A stretch of 64,000 nt of DNA, from the NCBI GenBank assembly GCA_023426365.1, contig JAFAAW010000092.1:30937-94936 (forward strand), given 5' to 3'. Positions within the stretch are counted from its first letter, which is position 1, and every line of letters begins with the position of its first letter. Positions 53,297 through 61,957 of this stretch are shown piece after piece. The notes under the pieces were generated by a model. It was not told where the DNA came from. It was given only the letters and a program-made list of their open reading frames with translations, and made no database searches. The DNA is from Pseudomonadota bacterium. GTDB lineage: Bacteria; Pseudomonadota; Alphaproteobacteria; Rhodospirillales; Magnetospirillaceae. Made by a program: the position numbers and the translations under genes.

Positions 53297-53698
53297 TCAG
53301 GCGACCGGGGGCGCGCGCGCCTGGGCATGGCGTTGCGCCTGGCCGTCGCGGACATCGTTGGGGCCGGCCGGCAAATGGACGGTTGCCGCGCTCTCGGTGG
53401 GGAGAGTGAAGTGTTGGGGCGGCACCGCCCCGTTGGCCAGCTGAGCCGCCTGGCAAATCAGGCAGCATTCCGAGGCGGACGAAGGCGCCTCGCCCGGCGG
53501 GGCGGTGCGGCCGCCCTGGGCGTGGCAGACATAAACGCCGAGCATTCCGCCCACGGCCAGGGACTGGCCGGCGGCATTGACCAGGGCAAGGCCCGGCGTG
53601 GTGGCGGAAAAGAGAAAGCCGAACAGGGCCGACAGCGCGCCGAGCTGGCGCAGCCAGCCGCATCGAAAACCACCCCGTTCTGCCCAAGGGCTGCGCAT
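53297..53698 (-). CDS. Small Cys-rich membrane-associated protein (DUF2946-like)
   Basis: A 133-residue protein with a hydrophobic N-terminal segment (~residues 16-40) and a later ECCLICQAAQLANG motif, the Cys-rich block typical of DUF2946-type proteins that often lie next to copper genes. AAGGAG precedes the ATG. It is convergent with tlpA and has an FNR/NNR-type box ~60 bases upstream, so it likely belongs to the copper-supply side of denitrification. The family assignment is tentative. Confidence 0.65.
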   Translation of the reverse strand: MRSPWAERGGFRCGWLRQLGALSALFGFLFSATTPGLALVNAAGQSLAVGGMLGVYVCHAQGGRTAPPGEAPSSASECCLICQAAQLANGAVPPQHFTLPTESAATVHLPAGPNDVRDGQAQRHAQARAPPVA

Positions 53699-53741
53699 CG
53701 CGGCACTCCTTCCCTGAAGCCTACGATGGCGGCAAAGCAAA

Positions 53742-53774
53742 AGGGGCTTCCGTGACGTTGGTCAAGAAGCCCCT
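53742..53774 (-). terminator. Terminator of the bacterioferritin operon, containing an FNR-like box in its loop
   Basis: On the minus strand GGGGCTTC (complement of 53766-53773) pairs with GAAGCCCC (complement of 53743-53750), followed by TTTTGCTTTG. It lies 37 bases after the second bfr stop. The 15-base loop contains the box listed separately at 53752-53765. Confidence 0.85.
53752..53765. promoter_or_regulatory. FNR/NNR-type box, GTGAC-N4-GTCAA
   Basis: GTGACGTTGGTCAA differs from the nir and nos boxes at one central base only. It lies ~60 bases before the ATG of the small Cys-rich gene. It also forms most of the loop of the bfr terminator, so the short segment may have two uses. Confidence 0.72.
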
Positions 53775-53810
53775 CTGCTCACCTCGCTGCCGCGAGACCG
53801 CGGTGCGGCA

Positions 53811-54293
53811 TCAATCGCCCTCGATCTCGCCCATGGCCGATTGCAGGTAATTGGCCAGGCCCATGCTGGCGATCAGGCCCTGCTGGGTCTCCAGCCAGTC
53901 CAGGTATTCCTCGACCTCTTCCAGGATCTCGCCCAGCTCGTGGCGGGTCTGGTAATCCTGCTTGGCCTCGGCCAGGGCGATGGCGGCGATCAGCTCGTCG
54001 CGCTCGGCCAATTCGCTGGCCAAATCGGCGGCGATGATCTCGGGCACGTCCTCGCCGATGTTCAGCTTGCCCAAATCCTGCAGGTTGGGCAGCCCTTCCA
54101 GGAACAGGATGCGCTCGATCAGGTCGTCGGCCGACTTCATCTTTTCGATGGAAGCCTTGTAGACCACCTTGCCAAGGTCGCGCAGACCCCAGTTCTTCAG
54201 CATGCGCGCATGCAGGAAGTATTGGTTGATGGCGGTCAGCTCGGTCTTCAGCAGACCGTTCAGCGCCGCGATGACGTCCTTGTCACCCTTCAT
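53811..54293 (-). CDS. bfr2: Bacterioferritin, heme-binding subunit
   Basis: A 160-residue bacterioferritin. The heme-ligand Met52 is present (KASIEKMKSADDLIERILF), but ferroxidase residues are replaced: Lys51 for Glu, Ser54 for His, and no His near residue 130 (EEVEEYLDWLE). It should bind heme without oxidising iron and work in a mixed shell with the partner encoded 17 bases upstream. This matches the Magnetospirillum two-subunit bacterioferritin. The number 2 is assigned by that analogy. Confidence 0.93.
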   Translation of the reverse strand: MKGDKDVIAALNGLLKTELTAINQYFLHARMLKNWGLRDLGKVVYKASIEKMKSADDLIERILFLEGLPNLQDLGKLNIGEDVPEIIAADLASELAERDELIAAIALAEAKQDYQTRHELGEILEEVEEYLDWLETQQGLIASMGLANYLQSAMGEIEGD

Positions 54294-54310
54294 GTCGCGT
54301 TCCCCGAGGC

Positions 54311-54799
54311 TCAGGTGGAGGAGGAGATGTCGCCGGCGGCGGACTGGGCATAATTGGCCAGCCCCATGGCGTTGATCAGGAACAATTGCTGTTCCAGCCA
54401 GCGGGTGTGGTCGTTCTCGGTGTCGTCCAGCAGCTCGCCCAACAGGCGGCGGGTGTCGTAATCCTGGACCTGTTCGCAATGGCCGATGGCTTCCTTGAGG
54501 TCTGCCACCACGCTCAGCTCGTAGGCCAGGTCGTTCTTGATCATGGACGGCACGTCCGAGCCGATGGCCAGGGGCGCGCGCGAGGCGACGTCGGGGACGC
54601 CTTCAAGGAACAAGATGCGCTGGATCAGCTTGGCGGCGTGCTCCAGTTCCTCCACGCGCTCGTGCTCCAGCCGCTCGTAGAGCTTGTGGAAGCCCCAGTT
54701 CTGGTACATGCGCGAATGAATGAAATACTGGTCGGCGGCGGTCAGCTCGCCGGTGAGCAGCTTGTTCAGCCGGTCGATGACGGAAGGTATGCCCTTCAT
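54311..54799 (-). CDS. bfr1: Bacterioferritin, ferroxidase subunit
   Basis: A 162-residue bacterioferritin with all diiron ligands: Glu18, Tyr25, Glu51, His54, Glu94, Glu128 and His131. Position 52, normally the heme Met, is Leu (RVEELEHAAKLIQRILF). It should oxidise and store iron but not bind heme alone, complementary to the next gene. It is the first gene of the bfr pair. Confidence 0.93.
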   Translation of the reverse strand: MKGIPSVIDRLNKLLTGELTAADQYFIHSRMYQNWGFHKLYERLEHERVEELEHAAKLIQRILFLEGVPDVASRAPLAIGSDVPSMIKNDLAYELSVVADLKEAIGHCEQVQDYDTRRLLGELLDDTENDHTRWLEQQLFLINAMGLANYAQSAAGDISSST

Positions 54800-54888
54800 T
54801 TGAGGCCTCGAATGGCAGAGAGAGAGGCCGACAGTGTGTCGCCACGCCGCCCAGCTTTCAAGCTAACTTTATGAAATAGAATGCCTTT

Positions 54889-54913
54889 TTAAACGTTTAA
54901 GAACCATTCTCAA
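54889..54913 (-). promoter_or_regulatory. bfr promoter region with palindrome and ICE-like (Irr) box
   Basis: TTAAACGTTTAA (54889-54900) is a perfect palindrome. The overlapping TTAAGAACCATTCTCAA (54897-54913) matches 12 of the 14 fixed positions of the iron-control element consensus TTTAGAA-N3-TTCTAAA bound by Irr. It lies ~100-115 bases before the bfr ferroxidase gene and just beyond the stop of the Irr-like gene. Confidence 0.65.
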
Positions 54914-54920
54914 AAGGCGT

Positions 54921-55325
54921 TCAGCCCCTCCGGCGCCGCACCCGGACAATCACGTCGGTGCGCAGCAAATCCACGTCGGGCGGCAGATCGGGGCTTCCCT
55001 GCAGGCGGATGCATTGCGCCGGCAGGTCGGTCAGCTCCGAGGTCGCCTCGTCGAACATGTGGTGATGATCCTCGCAGTTGCTACAGAACCACGTCCGTTC
55101 GCCCACATCGACCCGGCGCAGCAGCCCCACCTGGGAAAACAGGTTGAGCGCGTTGTAGACGGTGGCGAGCGAAAGCCGCAGGCCGGCCTGCCCCGCCTCG
55201 CGGTACAATTGCTCGGCCGACATGTGGCGCACGCCGCCCTGACGGATCAACGACAAAAGCGCCATGCGCTGGCGGGTCGGGCGAATGCTGGCGGCCGTCA
55301 GTTCGGCCTGGATGATGCTGGACAC
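54921..55325 (-). CDS. Fur-superfamily regulator, Irr-like
   Basis: A 134-residue Fur-family protein: winged helix with RPTRQRMALLSLI and LRLSLATVYNALNLFSQVGLL, then the HHHMFDEATSELTDLP block characteristic of Irr. A CxxC (FCSNCEDHHH) just before the triple His is an additional possible metal site. It lies directly upstream of bfr on the same strand and the intervening promoter has an Irr-type box, so it probably represses iron storage under low iron/heme. Confidence 0.85.
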   Translation of the reverse strand: MSSIIQAELTAASIRPTRQRMALLSLIRQGGVRHMSAEQLYREAGQAGLRLSLATVYNALNLFSQVGLLRRVDVGERTWFCSNCEDHHHMFDEATSELTDLPAQCIRLQGSPDLPPDVDLLRTDVIVRVRRRRG

Positions 55326-55399
55326 GGTATTTCTTCAAGTAAGACGCATTCGCATTGTTACCGTGGAAGGGGGAAGCGGGCAAGCGGCGAACCCGGATT

Positions 55400-55975
55400 T
55401 CAGCCGGCCGCCGCCTCCGGCCCGTAGCACTGGGCGAAGTCGCAGCAGGCATCGCAGACCGGCGCCTTGCAGACCCGGATGCCTTCGTCCTCGCACATGG
55501 TGCGGTAAAAAAACTTCTTCCACTTCATGTCGCGCACGTTGCGCGCGGCCAGCGGCAGGAAATGGCGGTGCAGCAGGCCCGACAGGTCGCTGCGCGACGC
55601 CAGCCCCAGATCCTGCCACAGGTGGTTGGAACACAGTGAACGCCGCGCCAGCATGGCCGCCAGCCACAGTGCGACCGGATCGCCCGGCCGGGTGGCGTTG
55701 TCGGCCAGCAGGCGGCGCAAATCCGCCTCCTCGACCGCATCGGCCCCCGCCCCTGCTTCGGCCCCGTCATCGCCGCTGTCGCGAACCAGCCACAGGGCGG
55801 CGGGAAAGAAGACCTCGCACACCCGCCGCAGGTCTGGCGCCTCCAATCCCACCGCCTCGGTCAGCGGACGGGGCGCCTCCGCCATGCCCTTGGCCAGGAT
55901 ACAGGCGAAAACGTGACGATCGAAGCCGTCCCCGCCGCCGCCGCCCGCCATCAGGCGTTGGTAGATTTCCGACAT
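55400..55975 (-). CDS. nifQ: NifQ, molybdenum-processing protein for nitrogenase cofactor
   Basis: A 191-residue protein. The C-terminal signature MKWKKFFYRTMCEDEGIRVC plus KAPVCDACCDFAQCYGPE contains the NifQ cysteine pattern that holds an Fe-S/Mo-Fe-S cluster. NifQ donates molybdenum to FeMo-co synthesis. No other nif gene is in the window, so it is an orphan here, close to iron-storage genes. The start at 55975 (MSEIYQRLM) is preferred over a longer frame. Confidence 0.88.
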   Translation of the reverse strand: MSEIYQRLMAGGGGGDGFDRHVFACILAKGMAEAPRPLTEAVGLEAPDLRRVCEVFFPAALWLVRDSGDDGAEAGAGADAVEEADLRRLLADNATRPGDPVALWLAAMLARRSLCSNHLWQDLGLASRSDLSGLLHRHFLPLAARNVRDMKWKKFFYRTMCEDEGIRVCKAPVCDACCDFAQCYGPEAAAG

Positions 55976-56195
55976 CAGCCGCCCCCGTGGTGATCCGTTC
56001 CCGCCCTTCGATGCAAGGTCGGGGCCAAGTTGCCCCACCCCACAGGTTGAACGGCGGAAAATGGCGACAACCGTTCATCGGGGAAGGACAGAAAAGCTTC
56101 CAAATCAGGCCATCACCGCATTGTTGCCGGGCTCGGCGTGGACTAAGGTCGCGGCCGCCCGCCTATACTTTTGGGGAATTGGGGGAACAGGGGTC

Positions 56196-57401
56196 ATGTC
56201 CAGCACCGTCACCAGCGAGCCGGTCCCGAGCCGGCGCTCGTTCGCCGCGCACATCTTCGCGCCCATCAAGATCACGTGGGAGCAGTTCTTCGACCTGCTG
56301 GTGCCGTTCCGCCATTCGGCCCATATCCGCCGCCACGCCGCCAGCGTGACCATCTCGCGGGTGCAGTTGGTCGCCGCGCTGTTCGCCGTGCTGGTACCGC
56401 TGTGCTCCATCCTGGACTGGTTCGTCTTTCCCTGGCCGGAATGGGCGCAGATGACCGCCATGCGCTTCGCCTCGGCGCTGGTCTTCGTGCTGCTGGCCTG
56501 GCCGTGGAACACCAACAAGACCCGCCTTCAGGCGGATCTGATGCTGGTGGCGCTGCTGCTGGTGCCGCCGGTATTCTATCTGATCTCGATCCGCATCATC
56601 TCGGGCCTGCACCTGGACCCGTTCGCCATGCTGGCGACCAAACTTTATGCACTGATGCCCAACATCGTGCTGGCCGGCCTGGCGATCTTTCCGCTGACCG
56701 CGCTTGAGGTGCTGCTGTTCTCGATCCCCGCCTTCGCCTTCGCCCTGCTCGGCTACGGCATGAACGGCGAGACCCTGTCGCTGGTCGTCCACGGCCCGGA
56801 ATTGTGGCTGATGGTGCTGGTGATGGGGGTGGCCATGTTCTCGGGCATGAGCCAGTTGCACTACATGGCCGCGCTGGTGAACCGCGCCATGGTCGATCCG
56901 CTGACCAACGCCTATACCCGCCGTTCGGGCGGCGAGACGCTGGACCTGCTGTTCCGGCTGTCGGCGTTGCAGAACACGCCCATGTCGCTGGCTTTCTTCG
57001 ATCTGGACAAGTTCAAGTCCATCAACGACACCTACGGCCACGACGAGGGGGACCGCGCGCTCAAGGGGCTGGCGGAAAGGCTGAAATCGGGGCTGCGCAA
57101 GGGCGACGTCCTGGTGCGCTGGGGCGGCGAGGAATTCGTCGCCATCCTCAACAACACCGACGCCGAGGGCGCCCGCATCGTGGTCCAGCGCCTGCGCGAG
57201 GCCGGCTTCGGCAGCCGCCCCGACGGCTCGCCGCTGACCGCCTCCATCGGCGTGTCCGAACGCATCGCCGACGGCGCCAAGGACTGGCCCGAACTGGTGG
57301 AAGCGGCCGACCAGCGCATGTACCAGGCCAAGCGCACCGGGCGCGACCGCGCCCTGCTGCCGGGCGACGTCACCCTGGTGTTCGGCCCGCCCATCGGCTA
57401 G
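56196..57401 (+). CDS. Membrane-bound diguanylate cyclase (GGDEF)
   Basis: A 401-residue protein with about six N-terminal membrane helices (residues ~50-235) and a C-terminal GGDEF domain with active site RWGGEEF (~residue 312) and DLDKFKSINDTYGHDEGD substrate block. It should make c-di-GMP. No RxxD inhibitory site is seen at the expected place before GGEEF. The start at 56196 follows GGGGAACAGGGG; the frame upstream is poor. Confidence 0.9.
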   Translation: MSSTVTSEPVPSRRSFAAHIFAPIKITWEQFFDLLVPFRHSAHIRRHAASVTISRVQLVAALFAVLVPLCSILDWFVFPWPEWAQMTAMRFASALVFVLLAWPWNTNKTRLQADLMLVALLLVPPVFYLISIRIISGLHLDPFAMLATKLYALMPNIVLAGLAIFPLTALEVLLFSIPAFAFALLGYGMNGETLSLVVHGPELWLMVLVMGVAMFSGMSQLHYMAALVNRAMVDPLTNAYTRRSGGETLDLLFRLSALQNTPMSLAFFDLDKFKSINDTYGHDEGDRALKGLAERLKSGLRKGDVLVRWGGEEFVAILNNTDAEGARIVVQRLREAGFGSRPDGSPLTASIGVSERIADGAKDWPELVEAADQRMYQAKRTGRDRALLPGDVTLVFGPPIG

Positions 57402-57445
57402 GCGGGACCGGCCGCCGGGTTGACCGCCCCCTGGCCGCCGCCATA

Positions 57446-57478
57446 GCCTGTCCCAATCCTAGGGCAGGCTTTTCCCCT
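57446..57478 (+). terminator. Rho-independent terminator of the GGDEF gene
   Basis: GCCTG-T-CCC (57446-57454, one bulged T) pairs with GGGCAGGC (57462-57469), followed by TTTTCCCC. Confidence 0.8.
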
Positions 57479-57532
57479 GCCCCATCCGTGGTGTATGGCC
57501 TGTGCGCCCCTTTACCCCGTGGTGAGCAGCAC

Positions 57533-58189
57533 ATGGACGGCGAGCGCGAGATCGGTATTTCCCGGCAAGGCCTGGAACAGGGCGAATTGCGCCGGATGAT
57601 CGCCCAGTCGGGCTGGAGCCACCTTTTGCTGGACGACGACCAGTTGGCCCGCTCGCTGGCGTCGGTGCGGCCGCCCGACGGTCAATGCTGGGTGTTCGCC
57701 TATGGCTCGCTGATGTGGAACCCGGTGTTCAGCCCGATCGAGCGGCGGGCGGGCCGGCTGTCGGGCTATCATCGCCGCTTCTGTTTCTGGATCCATGCGG
57801 GCCGCGCCTCGCCCCAATATCCCGGCCTGATGATGGGGCTGCTGCCCGGCGGGTCGTGCCGGGGCGTGCTGTTGCGCATCGCCCCCGAACATGCCGAACA
57901 GGAATTGTCGCTGCTGTGGCACCGCGAGATGGTGACCGGGGCCTATGTTCCGCGCCTGCTGCCGGTGCGGACCGACAGCGGGCCGGTGCGGGCGGTCACC
58001 TTCGTCGCCAATCCGCGCCACCCCACCTTTGCCGGCGACCTGCCGATGGAACAGGTGGTCGCCGCGCTGCGCGCCGCCAGCGGGCCGCTGGGGCGCAACC
58101 GCGACTACCTGCACCGCACGGTGGAGACCCTGCGCCGGCTGGGCATTCCCGATCGCGGGCTGGAACGGCTGGACCGGGCGCTTGCCTGA
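57533..58189 (+). CDS. chaC: ChaC-family glutathione-specific gamma-glutamylcyclotransferase
   Basis: A 218-residue protein with the gamma-glutamylcyclotransferase motif VFAYGSLMWNPVF (YGSLxW) at ~residue 57, GYHRRFCFW, and a central LLWHREMVTGAY with the catalytic Glu. It cleaves glutathione to 5-oxoproline and Cys-Gly. It stands between a GGDEF gene and a manganese-regulated transporter with no clear operon link. Confidence 0.93.
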   Translation: MDGEREIGISRQGLEQGELRRMIAQSGWSHLLLDDDQLARSLASVRPPDGQCWVFAYGSLMWNPVFSPIERRAGRLSGYHRRFCFWIHAGRASPQYPGLMMGLLPGGSCRGVLLRIAPEHAEQELSLLWHREMVTGAYVPRLLPVRTDSGPVRAVTFVANPRHPTFAGDLPMEQVVAALRAASGPLGRNRDYLHRTVETLRRLGIPDRGLERLDRALA

Positions 58190-58228
58190 GCGCTTGCGCA
58201 ACACGGCCCCACCCATTATGGTGCGCGC

Positions 58229-58345
58229 CGTCATTGGGGAGTAGCCGCCCTCGGGTTCAGAGGGGGACGCGTCAACAGACTTGGGCCATGGCCCATGGCG
58301 TGTCCGACTGCCGCGCAGTTTGGCGAGACCTTTGGCTTTGACCGC
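58229..58345 (+). promoter_or_regulatory. yybP-ykoY (Mn2+) riboswitch
   Basis: The leader of the GDT1-family gene holds the two conserved strands of the yybP-ykoY aptamer: TTGGGGAGTAGC (58234-58245) and GGCGAGACCTTTGG (58322-58335), with GTCAACA and a variable hairpin between them. Downstream, GGGGGCCGGG-type sequence pairs with CCCGGCCCCC just before the coding start, a likely terminator or ribosome-site switch. Mn2+ binding would turn on the exporter. Confidence 0.88.
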
Positions 58346-58413
58346 CATTCCCGGGGGGCCGGGTGGGCGGCAAGCCATTGGTCCGTCCGCCCGGCCCCCT
58401 TTGGACTGTTTTC

Positions 58414-58992
58414 ATGGAAGCCTTGTTCACCTCCGCCGCCGTGGTGGCCATCGCCGAAATCGGCGACAAGACCCAATTGCTGGCCCTGATGCTGGCGGCG
58501 CGGTTCCGCAAACCGGTTCCCATCATCCTGGGCATCCTGGTCGCCACCCTGGCCAACCACGCGCTGGCGGCCACGCTGGGGGCGCTGGTGGCCCGCTGGC
58601 TGGGTCCCGACGTCATGCGCTGGGTGCTGGGCGTGTCGTTCCTGGCCATGGCCGCCTGGGTGCTGGTTCCCGACAAGGCCGACGACGATCCCGGCATGAA
58701 GGCCGGGGCCGGCGCCTTCCTGACCACGGTGGTGGCCTTCTTCCTGCTGGAAATGGGCGACAAGACCCAGATCGCCACGGTGGCGCTGGCCGCCCGCTTC
58801 CAATCCCTGGCCCTGGTCACGGTGGGCACCACGCTGGGCATGATGGCGGCCAACGTGCCCGCGGTGCTGCTGGGCGAGAAGGCCGCCACCAAGCTGCCGC
58901 TCAGGCTGGTGCACGGCGTGGCCGCCCTGTTGTTCGTGGTGCTGGGCGTGCTGGTTCTGACCAATGCCGGAGGAAACCTGACCCAGGGATGA
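58414..58992 (+). CDS. TMEM165/GDT1-family Mn2+ (Ca2+) exporter
   Basis: A 192-residue membrane protein with six helices and two copies of the family motif ExGDKT (EIGDKTQ ~residue 15 and EMGDKTQ ~residue 115), which form the cation site. Bacterial members export manganese. The upstream yybP-ykoY riboswitch strongly supports that function here. The ATG at 58414 is chosen because the family motif begins right after it. Confidence 0.93.
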   Translation: MEALFTSAAVVAIAEIGDKTQLLALMLAARFRKPVPIILGILVATLANHALAATLGALVARWLGPDVMRWVLGVSFLAMAAWVLVPDKADDDPGMKAGAGAFLTTVVAFFLLEMGDKTQIATVALAARFQSLALVTVGTTLGMMAANVPAVLLGEKAATKLPLRLVHGVAALLFVVLGVLVLTNAGGNLTQG

Positions 58993-59077
58993 TTGTATCC
59001 GCCCAAAGGATGACAGACTTACGACTTGCGCAACTTGGGATGGTGTCTGTATACGGTGTTAAACCGAGGAGCCGCCC

Positions 59078-59494
59078 ATGCACGCCCCCCTGTCGTCGCG
59101 CCGCAGCAATGTCACTGTCACCGTCAACGTCACCGCCGTCGAGACGGTTCAGGAAGGGCGCCTTCGCTTGGCCGTCCTGCTGGACCTGATCGACGACCGG
59201 CTGGAGGTTGCAGCGCCGGTCGGCGCCCATCTGTCACGCCTGCGCATGGAATACGACCGCCATGCGCGGCATCAGGAACGGGTGCTGGCCCATCACCGCC
59301 CCCACCTGGTGGACGGCCACCGGCGCGCCCACGACCACATGCGGGCGCTGCTGGGACGGCTGGGGGCGGAACACGCCTGCGGCGGCGACATCCGCCCCAC
59401 CCTGCGTCAGGTGGTCGAAGTGTTCGCCGGGCACCTGTTTCCCGCCGACGCGGTGTTCACAACAATTGAGGAGACTACGTCGCGACCTGCTTGA
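59078..59494 (+). CDS. Hemerythrin-like domain protein
   Basis: A 138-residue His-rich helical protein. The pattern HQERVLAHH, then HRRAHDHM (HxxxH) and a C-terminal GHLFPAD (HxxxxD) follows the hemerythrin diiron ligand layout. It could bind O2 or NO, or sense them. GAGGA precedes the ATG. Its 3' end overlaps the convergent GIY-YIG gene by 20 bases. The assignment is by motif only. Confidence 0.65.
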   Translation: MHAPLSSRRSNVTVTVNVTAVETVQEGRLRLAVLLDLIDDRLEVAAPVGAHLSRLRMEYDRHARHQERVLAHHRPHLVDGHRRAHDHMRALLGRLGAEHACGGDIRPTLRQVVEVFAGHLFPADAVFTTIEETTSRPA

Positions 59495-59717
59495 GGCCCG
59501 CCTTGAAGGCGCGGTCGCGCTTGATTTGGGCTTCGCGCCGCAGCGCGTCGCCATGGGCCATGGGGCCTTCGGCATGGACCACGCGCCACGGCCCGCGCCC
59601 GCGGGTGAAGCGGGCGCCGGTGCCGCTGTTGTGCTGGTCCAGGCGCACCGCCACGTCCTTGGCAATGCCGGTATAAGCGATGCCCGCCCCGTTCAGCAGG
59701 ACATAGACGTAGTACAT
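59475..59717 (-). CDS. GIY-YIG nuclease-family protein (UPF0213 type)
   Basis: An 80-residue single domain beginning MYYVYVLLNGAGIAYTGIA, a form of the GIY-YIG motif (YVYVL...YTG), with the conserved Arg in VRLDQHN and Glu in RREAQIKR. Such stand-alone domains (YhbQ family) are predicted DNA endonucleases of poorly known role. Convergent and overlapping with the hemerythrin-like gene. Confidence 0.88.
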   Translation of the reverse strand: MYYVYVLLNGAGIAYTGIAKDVAVRLDQHNSGTGARFTRGRGPWRVVHAEGPMAHGDALRREAQIKRDRAFKAGLKQVAT

Positions 59718-59722
59718 CGCGA

Positions 59723-59938
59723 TCAGTAATGGGGCGGCGGCTTGTCGTCCTGGGGCGAACGCTCCCAGCCCTGCTCCAGCTCGCGCATGCGCCCGATCAT
59801 CCGGCGCAGGCGCTCGGCCATCAGGTCGATGGTGCGGCCCTGCTCGGCGATGACCGAGGACAGGTCCTCGGCCATGCGCTCGTGGTGGGCGATGCGGGTT
59901 TCCAGCTCGATCAGGCGCTGTTCCAGCGTTTCGTCCAT
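59723..59938 (-). CDS. slyX: SlyX-like coiled-coil protein
   Basis: A 71-residue coiled-coil protein starting MDETLEQRLIELETRIAHHE and ending SPQDDKPPPHY, the usual SlyX C-terminal PPHY. The function of the family is unknown. It lies between the GIY-YIG gene and a small conserved protein on the same strand. Confidence 0.88.
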   Translation of the reverse strand: MDETLEQRLIELETRIAHHERMAEDLSSVIAEQGRTIDLMAERLRRMIGRMRELEQGWERSPQDDKPPPHY

Positions 59939-59962
59939 GGGCCGCCCCCGTCGCCTGACCGC

Positions 59963-60199
59963 TCAGCGCACCGGCGAGCGGCTGATGGACTTGATGGCCG
60001 GCCGGGGATTGCCGGAAATCTCGCCCAGCTTGCGGTCCTCGTCAATCAGCACGGTGAGCGCCGGGGCATCGCCGTCAAGACCGCCCAGCAAAGACGCGGG
60101 CACGCGCCGGTTGGACCGCTTGGTGCCATCCTCGTACATCACGTCGAACAGGACGAACTCGCCGTCCTGCTTGGACTTCTTGCCGCCATTGCGTGCCAT
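59963..60199 (-). CDS. Small conserved hypothetical protein
   Basis: A 78-residue, charged protein starting MARNGGKKSKQDGEFVLFDVMYEDGTKRSNR. No known family was recognised. GGAGGA precedes the ATG, codon use matches neighbours, and it sits 12 bases after the RhlE-like helicase gene, so it is probably co-transcribed. An RNA-related role is only guessed from position. Confidence 0.65.
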   Translation of the reverse strand: MARNGGKKSKQDGEFVLFDVMYEDGTKRSNRRVPASLLGGLDGDAPALTVLIDEDRKLGEISGNPRPAIKSISRSPVR

Positions 60200-60211
60200 G
60201 ACGCGTCCTCC

Positions 60212-61597
<1,386 letters not shown>

Positions 61598-61957
61598 AGG
61601 ACTTCCTTTTGACAAAAGGGGTACGGCTCGGGCCGGGATTCGGACCAAGCGCGCGTTTGATGCGGGAGGAGGTCAAGAGGAAGAAGCGTCCTCGCGGGGG
61701 GCGCGGCCAAGCCCGCCCCAACCCATGTCAGCGTCTCTCTCAAGAGACGCGTGAGCCTCCAGCGATTGAACGGGCGGACCATAGACGCTTTCACCGCCCC
61801 AAGGAAAGACAATTCCGCGCAGGGCTGCCCCGCGCTTACGCACACACCCCCACCTAAAGCATAAACAATCTCACGCCAATGAACAAAAGGCATAATTGAA
61901 CACACTCAGCGAATCACTTAGAGTGATCTCATGATTAAATAATGATGGAATGCCAGT
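61598..61957. other. Divergent intergenic region between rhlE and a GGDEF gene
   Basis: A 360-base gap. The rhlE-side half is GC-rich; ~61850-61957 is markedly A/T-rich (e.g. TGATTAAATAATGATGG) and probably contains the promoter of the GGDEF gene. An imperfect AAGAGACG / GCGTCTCTC inverted pair lies near 61725-61755 on the rhlE side. No gene or FNR-type box was seen. Confidence 0.5.

Noticed and set aside
61600..61620. TTTTGACAAAAG near the rhlE start as an operator
   Set aside because: Part of a short A/T-rich stretch that overlaps the rhlE ribosome site; no matching arm for FNR and no known operator pattern.
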